DNA of 55,059 bases, taken from IMG/VR virus record IMGVR_UViG_3300047547_000250, positions 1 to 55,059 of that record; one strand, given 5' to 3'. The position numbers were made by a program, and so were the translations under genes. This document shows positions 36,231-44,416 of this stretch, in pieces. Position 1 is the stretch's first letter; every line of letters begins with the position of its first letter. Source of the DNA: a virus. The notes under the pieces were generated by a model that worked only from the letters and a program-made list of their open reading frames with translations, was not told the origin of the DNA and made no database searches.

Positions 36231-37576
36231 CAGTAAGTATTCAACCACTATACGACATAATCAACAATAAAGTAGCATTACCTGCTACTAAACCTGTTGA
36301 ATTAATGCAACTGTCTGAAGCAGCAAAGATGCTTGATAGTATTGTGTATCGTGTTGCTAACTTAGCAGCACTTCCACCGGCGGCTGAAAACAAAGGTAGA
36401 TTGATTTGGGTTGATGATATCCAGAACTATCGATACAGCAATGGTACAACTTGGAGTATTGAATACAATAGTACACAAGTTATTAATAATGATATATGGA
36501 CTTGGGGTAATAATACCTCTGGTAGACTTGGTGACAATACCATTGCAGACAAATCCTCCCCAGTATCAGTCGTAGGTGGATTCACTGATTGGTCCCAAGT
36601 GAGCGCTGGTTGTCAACACACAGCTGCTGTACGTACTAACGGTACTATTTGGACTTGGGGTAACAATGCTTCTGGTAGACTTGGTGATAACACTATTGCA
36701 GACAAATCATCCCCAGTCTCAGTTGTGGGTGGGTTTACAGACTGGTGCCAAGTGGGTGCTGGATGCGCACACACAGCTGCTGTTCGTACCAATGGTACTA
36801 TTTGGAGCTGGGGCATTAATACCAGTGGTAGACTTGGTAACAATGCTATTGTAACTAGATCATCCCCAGTCTCAGTTGTCGGTGGATTCACTGACTGGTG
36901 CCAGGTAAGCGCTGGTGATTATCACACTGCTGCTGTACGTACCAATGGTACTATTTGGACTTGGGGGTATAATAACTCTGGTAGACTTGGTGATAACACT
37001 ATTGCAGACAAATCATCCCCGGTCTCTGTAGTTGGTGGATTCACTGATTGGTGCCAAGTGAGTGCTGGATATTCACACACAGCTGCTGTACGTACCAATG
37101 GTACTATTTGGAGTTGGGGTGTTAATGCTGCAGGTAAACTTGGTGATGGTACAGTTGCAGCAAGCTCATCCCCAGTCTCAGTTGTGGGTGGATTCACTGA
37201 CTGGTGCCAAGTAAGCGCTAGCAGTGGTCATACAGTTGCTGTTCGTACCAATGGTACTATTTGGAGTTGGGGGTTCAATGGTTCTGGTAGACTAGGGAAC
37301 AACGCAGTTGCAGCAAGCTCATCCCCAGTCTCAGTTGTGGGTGGATTCACTGACTGGTGCCAAGTAAGCGCTAGCAGTGGTCATACAGTTGCTGTTCGTA
37401 CCAATGGTACTATTTGGAGTTGGGGGTGTGGTAGTTCAGGTCAACTTGGTGACAATACCATTGCAGACAAATCCTCCCCAGTATCAGTCGTAGGTGGATT
37501 CACTGATTGGTCCCAAGTGAGCGCTAGTGGTCTGATTGCGATCGCAATCAGAACATATTCAGCTAAAGGTTTCTAA
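36227..37576 (+). CDS. RCC1 propeller tail-tip protein A2 (449 aa)
   Basis: The start at 36227 is chosen over 36173 because it gives an ATGA overlap with C1 and a normal A-class N-terminus (TVSIQPLYDIINNKVALP, YRVANLAALPPAAENKGRLI, WVDDIQNYRYSNG). Seven blades; those near 37152 and 37305 carry a 122-base exact duplication. Loop types NNTSG, NNASG, INTSG, YNNSG, VNAAG, FNGSG and CGSSG. It ends IAIAIRTYSAKGF. The +1 upstream extension is out-of-frame C1 sequence and not expected to be translated. Confidence 0.85.
   Translation: MTVSIQPLYDIINNKVALPATKPVELMQLSEAAKMLDSIVYRVANLAALPPAAENKGRLIWVDDIQNYRYSNGTTWSIEYNSTQVINNDIWTWGNNTSGRLGDNTIADKSSPVSVVGGFTDWSQVSAGCQHTAAVRTNGTIWTWGNNASGRLGDNTIADKSSPVSVVGGFTDWCQVGAGCAHTAAVRTNGTIWSWGINTSGRLGNNAIVTRSSPVSVVGGFTDWCQVSAGDYHTAAVRTNGTIWTWGYNNSGRLGDNTIADKSSPVSVVGGFTDWCQVSAGYSHTAAVRTNGTIWSWGVNAAGKLGDGTVAASSSPVSVVGGFTDWCQVSASSGHTVAVRTNGTIWSWGFNGSGRLGNNAVAASSSPVSVVGGFTDWCQVSASSGHTVAVRTNGTIWSWGCGSSGQLGDNTIADKSSPVSVVGGFTDWSQVSASGLIAIAIRTYSAKGF
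37152..37426 (+). repeat. 122-base exact blade duplication within A2
   Basis: Bases 37152-37273 recur exactly at 37305-37426, a 153-base offset equal to one 51-residue blade. The repeat carries the rare AASSSPVS loop and SASSGHTVAV segment in both copies, marking a recent tandem blade duplication or conversion. Confidence 0.9.
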
Positions 37577-38919
37577 TGTCATTCAATTTTACTAATTTAG
37601 AAATGGCATTATCTGAGAAGATGTCTTCAGGTACGTCATATGATCTTTTGTTGTATACAAAAGCATTGAAATTTTTGTCTCAAAATCTTGTATCTACTGT
37701 AAGACAATTTTCAGATCTACCAACATTAAGTTCAGTCACTGAAGGTAGTTTGTATTTGGTTGAAACTGAGAACGTAGTGTACGTTGCAGATAAAACAACG
37801 TATGGTGGATTCTGGAAGCCAATTAAAACTGACTACAGTAGCAAGGTTTGGACATGGGGTAGTAATGCATGTGGTCAACTCGGTAATAATACTGTTGTAG
37901 CACTATCATCCCCTGTATCAGTTGTAGGTTCTTTTACTGACTGGTGTCAAGTAAGTGCCGGTTGTCGTATGACTGTTGCTGTACGTTCTAATGGTACTAT
38001 TTGGACTTGGGGTTGTAACAATGGTGGTGAGCTCGGTGATAACACCATTGTATCTAAGTCATCACCAGTCTCAGTCGTAGGTGGATTTACAGATTGGTGT
38101 CAAGTAAGTGCTAGTGAACATACAACTGCTGGTGTACGTAGTAATAGTACATTATGGACTTGGGGCACCAATGCTGCTGGTAAACTCGGTGATAATACTA
38201 CATTAAACAAATCCTCACCAATCTCCGTAGTAGGTGGATTTACTGACTGGTGTCAAGTAAGCGCTGGAATTATACATACAATGGCAGTAAGATCCAATGG
38301 TACTATTTGGAGTTGGGGGTGCGGTGCATGTGGATTGTTAGGTAACAATTCTACTGTTAATAGATCATCTCCAGTCTCAGTAGTCGGTGGATTCACTGAC
38401 TGGTGCCAAGTAAGTGCTGGTACTGGACATACAGTCGCTGTGCGTACAAATGGTACTATTTGGAGTTGGGGTTGTGCAACTAACGGTAGACTTGGTGACA
38501 ATACTACAGCGTGTAAATCTTCTCCAGTCTCAGTAGTCGGTGGATTCACTGACTGGTGCCAAGTAAGCGCCGGTGATATACATTCCGCTGCTGTACGCAC
38601 TAATGGTACTGTGTGGACTTGGGGTCAAAATCCAGCTGGTCAACTTGGTGACAATACTATTGCTAACAAATCCTCTCCAGTCTCAGTAGTTGGTGGATTT
38701 ACAGACTGGTGTCAAGTAAGTGCAATTTACAGACACACAGCGGCTGTGCGTACCAATGGTACTATTTGGACTTGGGGAAGTAGTACGGCCGGTCAACTTG
38801 GCGACAATACTACAATAAACAAATCCTCTCCAGTCTCTGTCGTAGGTGGATTTACTGACTGGTGTCAAGTAAGCACTGGTAGCTTACATACAGTCGCAAT
38901 TCAAAAGAAAGTACATTAA
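37576..38919 (+). CDS. RCC1 propeller tail-tip protein B2 (447 aa)
   Basis: B-class adaptor (1-90): SFNFTNLEMALSEKMSSG, LLYTKALKFLSQNLVS, then FSDLPTLSSVTEGSLYLVE and VVYVADKTTYGGFW. It starts by a one-base overlap with A2 (taATG). Seven blades; blade 4 (CGACGLLGNNSTVNRSSP) is nearly the same as blade 6 of B3, including 40 identical bases. The end is HTVAIQKKVH. No ribosome site of its own is visible. Confidence 0.85.
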   Translation: MSFNFTNLEMALSEKMSSGTSYDLLLYTKALKFLSQNLVSTVRQFSDLPTLSSVTEGSLYLVETENVVYVADKTTYGGFWKPIKTDYSSKVWTWGSNACGQLGNNTVVALSSPVSVVGSFTDWCQVSAGCRMTVAVRSNGTIWTWGCNNGGELGDNTIVSKSSPVSVVGGFTDWCQVSASEHTTAGVRSNSTLWTWGTNAAGKLGDNTTLNKSSPISVVGGFTDWCQVSAGIIHTMAVRSNGTIWSWGCGACGLLGNNSTVNRSSPVSVVGGFTDWCQVSAGTGHTVAVRTNGTIWSWGCATNGRLGDNTTACKSSPVSVVGGFTDWCQVSAGDIHSAAVRTNGTVWTWGQNPAGQLGDNTIANKSSPVSVVGGFTDWCQVSAIYRHTAAVRTNGTIWTWGSSTAGQLGDNTTINKSSPVSVVGGFTDWCQVSTGSLHTVAIQKKVH

Positions 38920-40280
38920 TGTCATTAATAAACGCTACTTCACTTGAAGCTACTTTAGCATCTGCGATTGCAACTGTTAATGCATCTTCACTTGAAAATG
39001 TATATTCATTAATTGATGCTAATAATGTAATTAATGTTGATGCAATGTTTTATGTACAGACAGCAAATGATCTACCAGATCTTGCTACTGTACCAATTCC
39101 TAATGGTCAAATCGTATATGTAAACTCTATATCACTACATGTCATATCATGGAATTATAAGTGGATTTCATTTGATGGTAGAGTGTATAGAGATGATTCA
39201 AATGTTAATACTATTTGGAGTTGGGGCTGTGCAGGTAACGGTAGACTTGGTGACGATACTAGTTTAGACAAATCCTCTCCGGTATCAGTTGTAGGTGGAT
39301 TTACTGATTGGTGTCAAGTAAGTGTTGGTGGTAGCCATACATCTGCTGTGCGTACCAATGGTACTATCTGGGCTTGGGGACAAGGTAGTGCTGGTAAACT
39401 CGGTGATAATTCAACTACAAGCAAATCCTCACCAGTCTCTGTAGTCGGTGGATTTACTGATTGGTGTCAAGTAAGTGTTGGTGGTAGCCATACATCTGCT
39501 GTGCGTACCAATGGTACTATCTGGGCTTGGGGTAGCAATGCTGATGGTAAACTTGGTGATAACACTGCTACGTCTAAATCCTCACCAGTCTCTGTAGTCG
39601 GTGGATTTACTGATTGGTGTCAAGTAAGTGCTGGTGGTAGCCATACATCTGCTGTGCGTACCAATGGTACTATTTGGGCTTGGGGTAGCAATGAATTTGG
39701 TAAACTCGGTGATAATTCAACTACAAGCAAATCCTCACCAGTCTCTGTAGTCGGTGGATTTACTGATTGGTGTCAAGTGAGTGCTGGATGTGCACACTCA
39801 CTTGCTGTGCGTACCAATGGTACTATTTGGGCTTGGGGTAGTAATGGTGCAGGTAGACTTGGAGACAATACTACTGTATCAACCTCTTCACCAGTCTCTG
39901 TAGTCGGTGGGTTCACTGATTGGTGTCAAGTAAGCGCTGGCATTCAACACACAGCTGCTGTTCGCACTAATGGTACTATATGGACTTGGGGTAGTAATGG
40001 TGCAGGTATACTAGGTGACAATACTATTGCTAACAAATCCTCCCCAGTCTCAGTTGTCGGTGGATTCACTGACTGGTGCCAGGTAAGCGCTGGTGATTAT
40101 CACACTGCTGCTGTACGTACCAATGGTACTATTTGGACTTGGGGTAGTGGTGGTAGTGGTAGACTTGGTAGTGACACTATTACGACTAAATCATCTCCAG
40201 TCTCAGTAGTCGGTGGATTCACTGACTGGTGCCAAGTAAGCGCTGGTGTTTATCACACCGCTGCAATCCGTACCACATAA
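38919..40280 (+). CDS. RCC1 propeller tail-tip protein C2 (453 aa)
   Basis: C-class adaptor (1-100): SLINATSLEATLASAIAT, YVQTANDLPDLATVPIPNGQ, IVYVNSISLHVISW and FDGRVYRDDSNVNTIWSWG. Starts by one-base overlap with B2. Blades 2-4 share near-identical GGSHTSAVRTNGTIWAWG segments, and one blade (40041-40144) is identical over 104 bases to a blade of A2. It ends HTAAIRTT, then an 8-base gap to A3. Confidence 0.85.
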   Translation: MSLINATSLEATLASAIATVNASSLENVYSLIDANNVINVDAMFYVQTANDLPDLATVPIPNGQIVYVNSISLHVISWNYKWISFDGRVYRDDSNVNTIWSWGCAGNGRLGDDTSLDKSSPVSVVGGFTDWCQVSVGGSHTSAVRTNGTIWAWGQGSAGKLGDNSTTSKSSPVSVVGGFTDWCQVSVGGSHTSAVRTNGTIWAWGSNADGKLGDNTATSKSSPVSVVGGFTDWCQVSAGGSHTSAVRTNGTIWAWGSNEFGKLGDNSTTSKSSPVSVVGGFTDWCQVSAGCAHSLAVRTNGTIWAWGSNGAGRLGDNTTVSTSSPVSVVGGFTDWCQVSAGIQHTAAVRTNGTIWTWGSNGAGILGDNTIANKSSPVSVVGGFTDWCQVSAGDYHTAAVRTNGTIWTWGSGGSGRLGSDTITTKSSPVSVVGGFTDWCQVSAGVYHTAAIRTT

Positions 40281-40288
40281 ATAAGTGT

Positions 40289-41632
40289 ATGACAATTAGT
40301 AACAAACACTTAATCGACAAAATCAACATAGAAATGGTTGGATCACCAACTGACATTTCTGATGTAACTGCTCTAACTAAAGCATCAATTGATGTTAGAC
40401 AAGTATTTTCTGTTGCTGACTTACAATCTTTACCAGCTGCGTTACTTAATACTGGTAGATTGGTATGGGTTCAATCTATTAAAGATTACAGATACAGTAA
40501 TGGTGTTGACTGGGTAAGAGATTTTAACAGCACAGTACATTATGAGAATACAGTTTGGGCTTGGGGGTTCGCTGCATGTGGTGCATTAGGTGATAACAGT
40601 GTTACAAACAAATCCTCCCCTGTCTCTGTAGTCGGTGGATTTACAGACTGGTGTCAAGTAAGTAGTGGATGTGCTAGCTCAGCTGCTGTACGTACCAATG
40701 GTACTATTTGGAGTTGGGGATGTGCAGGTAGTAGTCAACTTGGTGATAATACTGTAGTTAGTAGATCCTCCCCTGTCTCAGTTGTAGGTGGATTCACTGA
40801 CTGGTGCCAGGTTAATGTTGGTTTGTGTCATACAGTTGCTTTACGTACTAATGGTTCTATATGGACATGGGGTTGCAATTTAAATGGTCAACTTGGTGAC
40901 AACACTACTATAGCTAAATCCTCACCAATCTCAGTTGTTGGTGGATTCACTGATTGGTGTCAAGTAAGCGCTGGTGGTAGCCATACATCTGCTGTACGTA
41001 CCAATGGTACTATTTGGGCTTGGGGTAGCAATGCTGATGGTAGACTTGGTGACAACACTACTATAGGTAAATCCTCACCAGTCTCTGTTGTAGGTGGATT
41101 CACTGATTGGTGCCAAGTGAGTGCTGGTAGTTTACATACTGTTGCAATCCGTACCAATGGTACTATTTGGAGTTGGGGGAGTAATATCTCTGGTAGACTT
41201 GGTGACAATACTATTGTAGACAAATCATCACCAGTCTCCGTAGTCGGTGGATTCACTGACTGGTGTCAAGTGAGTACAGGTGGTTCCCACACAGCAGCAG
41301 TGAGAACTAATGGTACTATTTGGACTTGGGGATACAATGCTTGTGGTAGGCTTGGTGATAATACTGTAGTTAGTAGACCCTCTCCAGTATCTGTAGTCGG
41401 TGGATTCACTGATTGGTGTCAAGTGAGTGCTAGTAATGGTCACACCTCAGCTATTCGTACCAATGGTACTATTTGGAGTTGGGGTTGCAATGCGTCTGGT
41501 CAACTTGGAGACAATACTATTGTAGCAAAATCCTCCCCAGTCTCTGTTGCTAGTGGGTTCAGTGATTGGTGTCAGGTAAGCGCTGGTAGCAATGCTACAT
41601 TCGCAATCAAAAAGCGTCAGATTGGATTCTAA
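40289..41632 (+). CDS. RCC1 propeller tail-tip protein A3 (447 aa)
   Basis: The start at 40289 restores the A-class N-terminus (TISNKHLIDKINIEMVG, then FSVADLQSLPAALLNTGRL and VWVQSIKDYRYSNG); the upstream in-frame ATG at 40229 lies inside C2 coding sequence. Seven blades; the last has variant scaffold (VASGFSDWCQV). The C-terminus ATFAIKKRQIGF shares the RQIGF ending of A1. The stop abuts B3 with the same junction bases as A1/B1. Confidence 0.85.
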   Translation: MTISNKHLIDKINIEMVGSPTDISDVTALTKASIDVRQVFSVADLQSLPAALLNTGRLVWVQSIKDYRYSNGVDWVRDFNSTVHYENTVWAWGFAACGALGDNSVTNKSSPVSVVGGFTDWCQVSSGCASSAAVRTNGTIWSWGCAGSSQLGDNTVVSRSSPVSVVGGFTDWCQVNVGLCHTVALRTNGSIWTWGCNLNGQLGDNTTIAKSSPISVVGGFTDWCQVSAGGSHTSAVRTNGTIWAWGSNADGRLGDNTTIGKSSPVSVVGGFTDWCQVSAGSLHTVAIRTNGTIWSWGSNISGRLGDNTIVDKSSPVSVVGGFTDWCQVSTGGSHTAAVRTNGTIWTWGYNACGRLGDNTVVSRPSPVSVVGGFTDWCQVSASNGHTSAIRTNGTIWSWGCNASGQLGDNTIVAKSSPVSVASGFSDWCQVSAGSNATFAIKKRQIGF

Positions 41633-42991
41633 ATGACACTGAATATACAACAAATAGAAAAAACAATCTCTGATGCTATTGAAAAAACTTTAAATGCAAA
41701 CGATGTATTGTTATTGAGTAAATCAATTTCATTGTTGAAAACTGGTGGTGTTATTGTTGTACCATCATTTTCTAATCTACCACTAATTGATACTGTTGAA
41801 TCTGGTACATTAGCATATGTAAAGACTGACAACTTATTGTATGTAGCAGATAAGAAAGATCTGTATGCTGACTTACATATTTGGAGATCGATTCAGAAAG
41901 ATTACATTTCAACTGTTTGGGGTTGGGGTGCTAATGGTTCTGGTAGACTTGGAGACAATACTACTGTATCCAAATCCTCTCCAGTCTCAGTTGTGGGTGG
42001 GTTTACAGATTGGTGTCAAGTAAGTGCTGGTGGCAATCATTCAGCGGCTGTTCGCACCAATGGTACTATTTGGGCTTGGGGGTGTGGTAGTTCAGGTCAA
42101 CTTGGTAGTGACACTATTACGACTAAATCATCACCAGTCTCAGTAGTTGGTGGATTCACCGACTGGTGTCAAGTGAGTGGTGGATTGTTTCACACAGCTG
42201 CTGTACGTAGCAATGGTACTATTTGGAGTTGGGGTAGTGGTAGTAGTGGTCAACTTGGAGACAATACGCTTGTAACTAGATCCTCCCCAGTATCAGTTGT
42301 AGGTGGATTCACAGACTGGTGTCAAGTAAGCGCTGGTGATGCACACACAGCTGCTGTACGTAGCAATGGTACTATTTGGAGTTGGGGAATTGGTTCTTGT
42401 GGTAGGCTTGGTGACAATACTATTGTAACTAAATCATCACCTGTCTCAGTTGTTGGTGGATTCACTGATTGGTGTCAAGTAAGCGCTGGTGGTAGCCATA
42501 CATCTGCTGTTCGTACCAACGGTACTATTTGGGCATGGGGTAATAATGGGTTTGGTCAGCTTGGCAACAATGATTTTATATCCAAATCCTCCCCAGTCTC
42601 TGTAGTCGGTGGATTCACTGATTGGTGTCAAGTAAGCGCTGGTGTGTACCATACATCTGCTGTACGTACCAATGGTACTATTTGGACTTGGGGGTGTGGT
42701 ACATGTGGATTGTTAGGTAACAATTCTACTGTTAATAGATCCTCACCAGTATCAGTTGTAGGTGGATTCACTGATTGGTGTCAAGTGAGTGCTGGTAGAT
42801 GTCACACCGCTGCTGTGCGTACTAATGGTACTGTGTGGAGCTGGGGTTCTAATGAGTTTGGTAGACTAGGTGACAATACTATTGTAGACAAATCCTCCCC
42901 AGTATCAGTCGTAGGTGGATTCACTGATTGGTCCCAAGTGGGTGCTGGTGGATGTCACGCTACTGCTATTAGAAAAAGATTAATGCTATGA
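41633..42991 (+). CDS. RCC1 propeller tail-tip protein B3 (452 aa)
   Basis: B-class adaptor (1-98): TLNIQQIEKTISDAIEKT, LLLSKSISLLKTGGV, FSNLPLIDTVESGTLAYVK and LLYVADKKDLYADLHIW. It is a few residues longer than B1 and B2. Seven blades; blade 6 is shared with B2. Blade 7 reads FTDWSQVGAGGCH, and the end is ATAIRKRLML. It overlaps C3 by ATGA. Confidence 0.85.
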   Translation: MTLNIQQIEKTISDAIEKTLNANDVLLLSKSISLLKTGGVIVVPSFSNLPLIDTVESGTLAYVKTDNLLYVADKKDLYADLHIWRSIQKDYISTVWGWGANGSGRLGDNTTVSKSSPVSVVGGFTDWCQVSAGGNHSAAVRTNGTIWAWGCGSSGQLGSDTITTKSSPVSVVGGFTDWCQVSGGLFHTAAVRSNGTIWSWGSGSSGQLGDNTLVTRSSPVSVVGGFTDWCQVSAGDAHTAAVRSNGTIWSWGIGSCGRLGDNTIVTKSSPVSVVGGFTDWCQVSAGGSHTSAVRTNGTIWAWGNNGFGQLGNNDFISKSSPVSVVGGFTDWCQVSAGVYHTSAVRTNGTIWTWGCGTCGLLGNNSTVNRSSPVSVVGGFTDWCQVSAGRCHTAAVRTNGTVWSWGSNEFGRLGDNTIVDKSSPVSVVGGFTDWSQVGAGGCHATAIRKRLML

Positions 42992-44355
42992 ATACATTAG
43001 ATACTCAATACAACGAGTCAAGAACTCAAGAATTAATCAATACACTAACCACTTCCACTAAGGAAGGGATGTTGCTTGCTGCAATATCAACAAATGCAGT
43101 ATCAGATAATCGCCAAGTATCAGTTGCAACAGCAAATGACTTACCAGATCTGTTTCTTACAAGAATACCAGATGGTACTATTGTGTTTGTTGAAGCAATC
43201 AATATGCATGTTATTGCAAACACAGAGCGATGGATGAGCTTAGATGGTCGAGTCTACCGCAATGATGCACCTAGTAGAACGGTTTGGAGTTGGGGGTGTG
43301 CTGGTAGTGGTCAGCTTGGCGATGACACTATCGTTGATAAATCCTCACCAGTATCGGTAGTCGGTGGATTCACTGATTGGTGCCAAGTAAGCGCTGGGTG
43401 TAATCATTCAGCTGCTGTGCGCATGAATGGTACTCTGTGGGGTTGGGGTAGCGATATTAACGGTAAACTTGGTGATAATAATTCAGTATCAACATCATCC
43501 CCGGTCTCTGTAGTCGGTGGATTTACTGATTGGTGTCAAGTAAGTGCTGGAATGCCCCACTCAGCTGCTGTGCGCACCAATGGTACTATTTGGAGTTGGG
43601 GTAGCGGTGCAGATGGTAGACTTGGTGATAATACGCTTGTAACTAGATCCTCACCAGTATCAGTTGTAGGTGGATTTACTGACTGGTGTCAAGTGAGTGC
43701 TGGTGGATTTCATACTGCAGCTGTGCGTACCAATGGTACTGTGTGGAGTTGGGGTAATAATACCTCTGGTAGACTTGGTGATAATACCGCTACAGACAAA
43801 TCCTCTCCAGTCTCTGTAGTCGGTGGATTCACTGACTGGTGTCAAGTGAGTGTTGGGTATGAACATTCAACTGCTATCCGTACCAATGGTACTATATGGA
43901 GTTGGGGTCTTGGTAGTTCAGGTAGACTTGGTGACAATACTAATGTAACTAGATCCTCACCAGTATCAGTTGTAGGTGGATTCACTGACTGGTGTCAAGT
44001 TAGTGTTGGTGTTTGTCACACTGCTGCTGTGCGTACCAATGGTACTATTTGGAGTTGGGGAAATGGATGTTTTGGTATACTTGGTGACAATACTATTACA
44101 ACTAGATCCTCCCCAGTCTCAGTTGTAGGTGGATTTACTGACTGGTGCCAAGTAAGCGCTGGTAGGTGTCACACCGCTGCTGTGCGTACTAATGGTACTA
44201 TTTGGACTTGGGGTAATAATAGTAGCGGTAGACTTGGTAATGGTACAGTTACGACAAGTTCATCGCCAGTCTCTACCGTTAGCGGGTTCACTGACTGGTG
44301 CCAAGTGGGTGCTGGTGGCTTTCACTCAGTCGCATTAAGAGTAACAGACATATAA
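42988..44355 (+). CDS. RCC1 propeller tail-tip protein C3 (455 aa)
   Basis: C-class adaptor (1-100): NTLDTQYNESRTQELINT, SVATANDLPDLFLTRIPDGT, IVFVEAINMHVIANTERW and LDGRVYRNDAPSRTVWSWG. Seven blades with loops CAGSG, SDINGK, SGADG, NNTSG, LGSSG, NGCFG, NNSSG; the last blade has a variant PVSTVSGFTDWCQVGAG. It ends HSVALRVTDI. It closes the array; a hairpin-forming gap then leads into the glycan genes. Confidence 0.85.
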   Translation: MNTLDTQYNESRTQELINTLTTSTKEGMLLAAISTNAVSDNRQVSVATANDLPDLFLTRIPDGTIVFVEAINMHVIANTERWMSLDGRVYRNDAPSRTVWSWGCAGSGQLGDDTIVDKSSPVSVVGGFTDWCQVSAGCNHSAAVRMNGTLWGWGSDINGKLGDNNSVSTSSPVSVVGGFTDWCQVSAGMPHSAAVRTNGTIWSWGSGADGRLGDNTLVTRSSPVSVVGGFTDWCQVSAGGFHTAAVRTNGTVWSWGNNTSGRLGDNTATDKSSPVSVVGGFTDWCQVSVGYEHSTAIRTNGTIWSWGLGSSGRLGDNTNVTRSSPVSVVGGFTDWCQVSVGVCHTAAVRTNGTIWSWGNGCFGILGDNTITTRSSPVSVVGGFTDWCQVSAGRCHTAAVRTNGTIWTWGNNSSGRLGNGTVTTSSSPVSTVSGFTDWCQVGAGGFHSVALRVTDI

Positions 44356-44365
44356 AATGTTGATT

Positions 44366-44403
44366 ATATAGTTACAAGGTTGTAAAATACTATGTAACTA
44401 TAT
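44366..44403. repeat. 11-bp inverted repeat between the RCC1 array and glycan genes
   Basis: ATATAGTTACA (44366-44376) pairs with TGTAACTATAT (44393-44403) over a 16-base loop. It lies in the 61-base gap before the GT25 gene. No T-run follows, so an operator or RNA stem seems likelier than a terminator. Confidence 0.55.
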
Positions 44404-44416
44404 CCAATATTTCATT

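Larger units (their letters stand above)
31522..44355 (+). repeat. Array of nine RCC1-propeller genes in three A-B-C triplets
   Basis: Nine paralogous genes in tandem, each with about 90-100 residues of adaptor then seven blades of about 51 residues. Adaptors sort into three classes in the order A1 B1 (insert) C1, A2 B2 C2, A3 B3 C3. Blade scaffold (PVSVVGGFTDWCQV, AVRTNGTIW) is nearly constant across 63 blades. Junctions are 0-4 base overlaps or gaps of 0-8, apart from the DUF4376-like gene after B1. The array fills 23% of the window. Confidence 0.9.

Noticed and set aside
36613-37197. Antisense open frames of about 90 residues within the RCC1 genes (and similar ones at 33564, 35717, 38253, 40960)
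   Set aside because: They recur at the same place in every blade because the sense sequence is repeated; they mirror PVSVVGGFTDWCQV and lack ribosome sites.
31522-44355. Diversity-generating retroelement
   Set aside because: Variable loops fit the idea, but no reverse transcriptase or template repeat was seen in the window, and changes are not adenine-specific; exact long identities fit recombination better.
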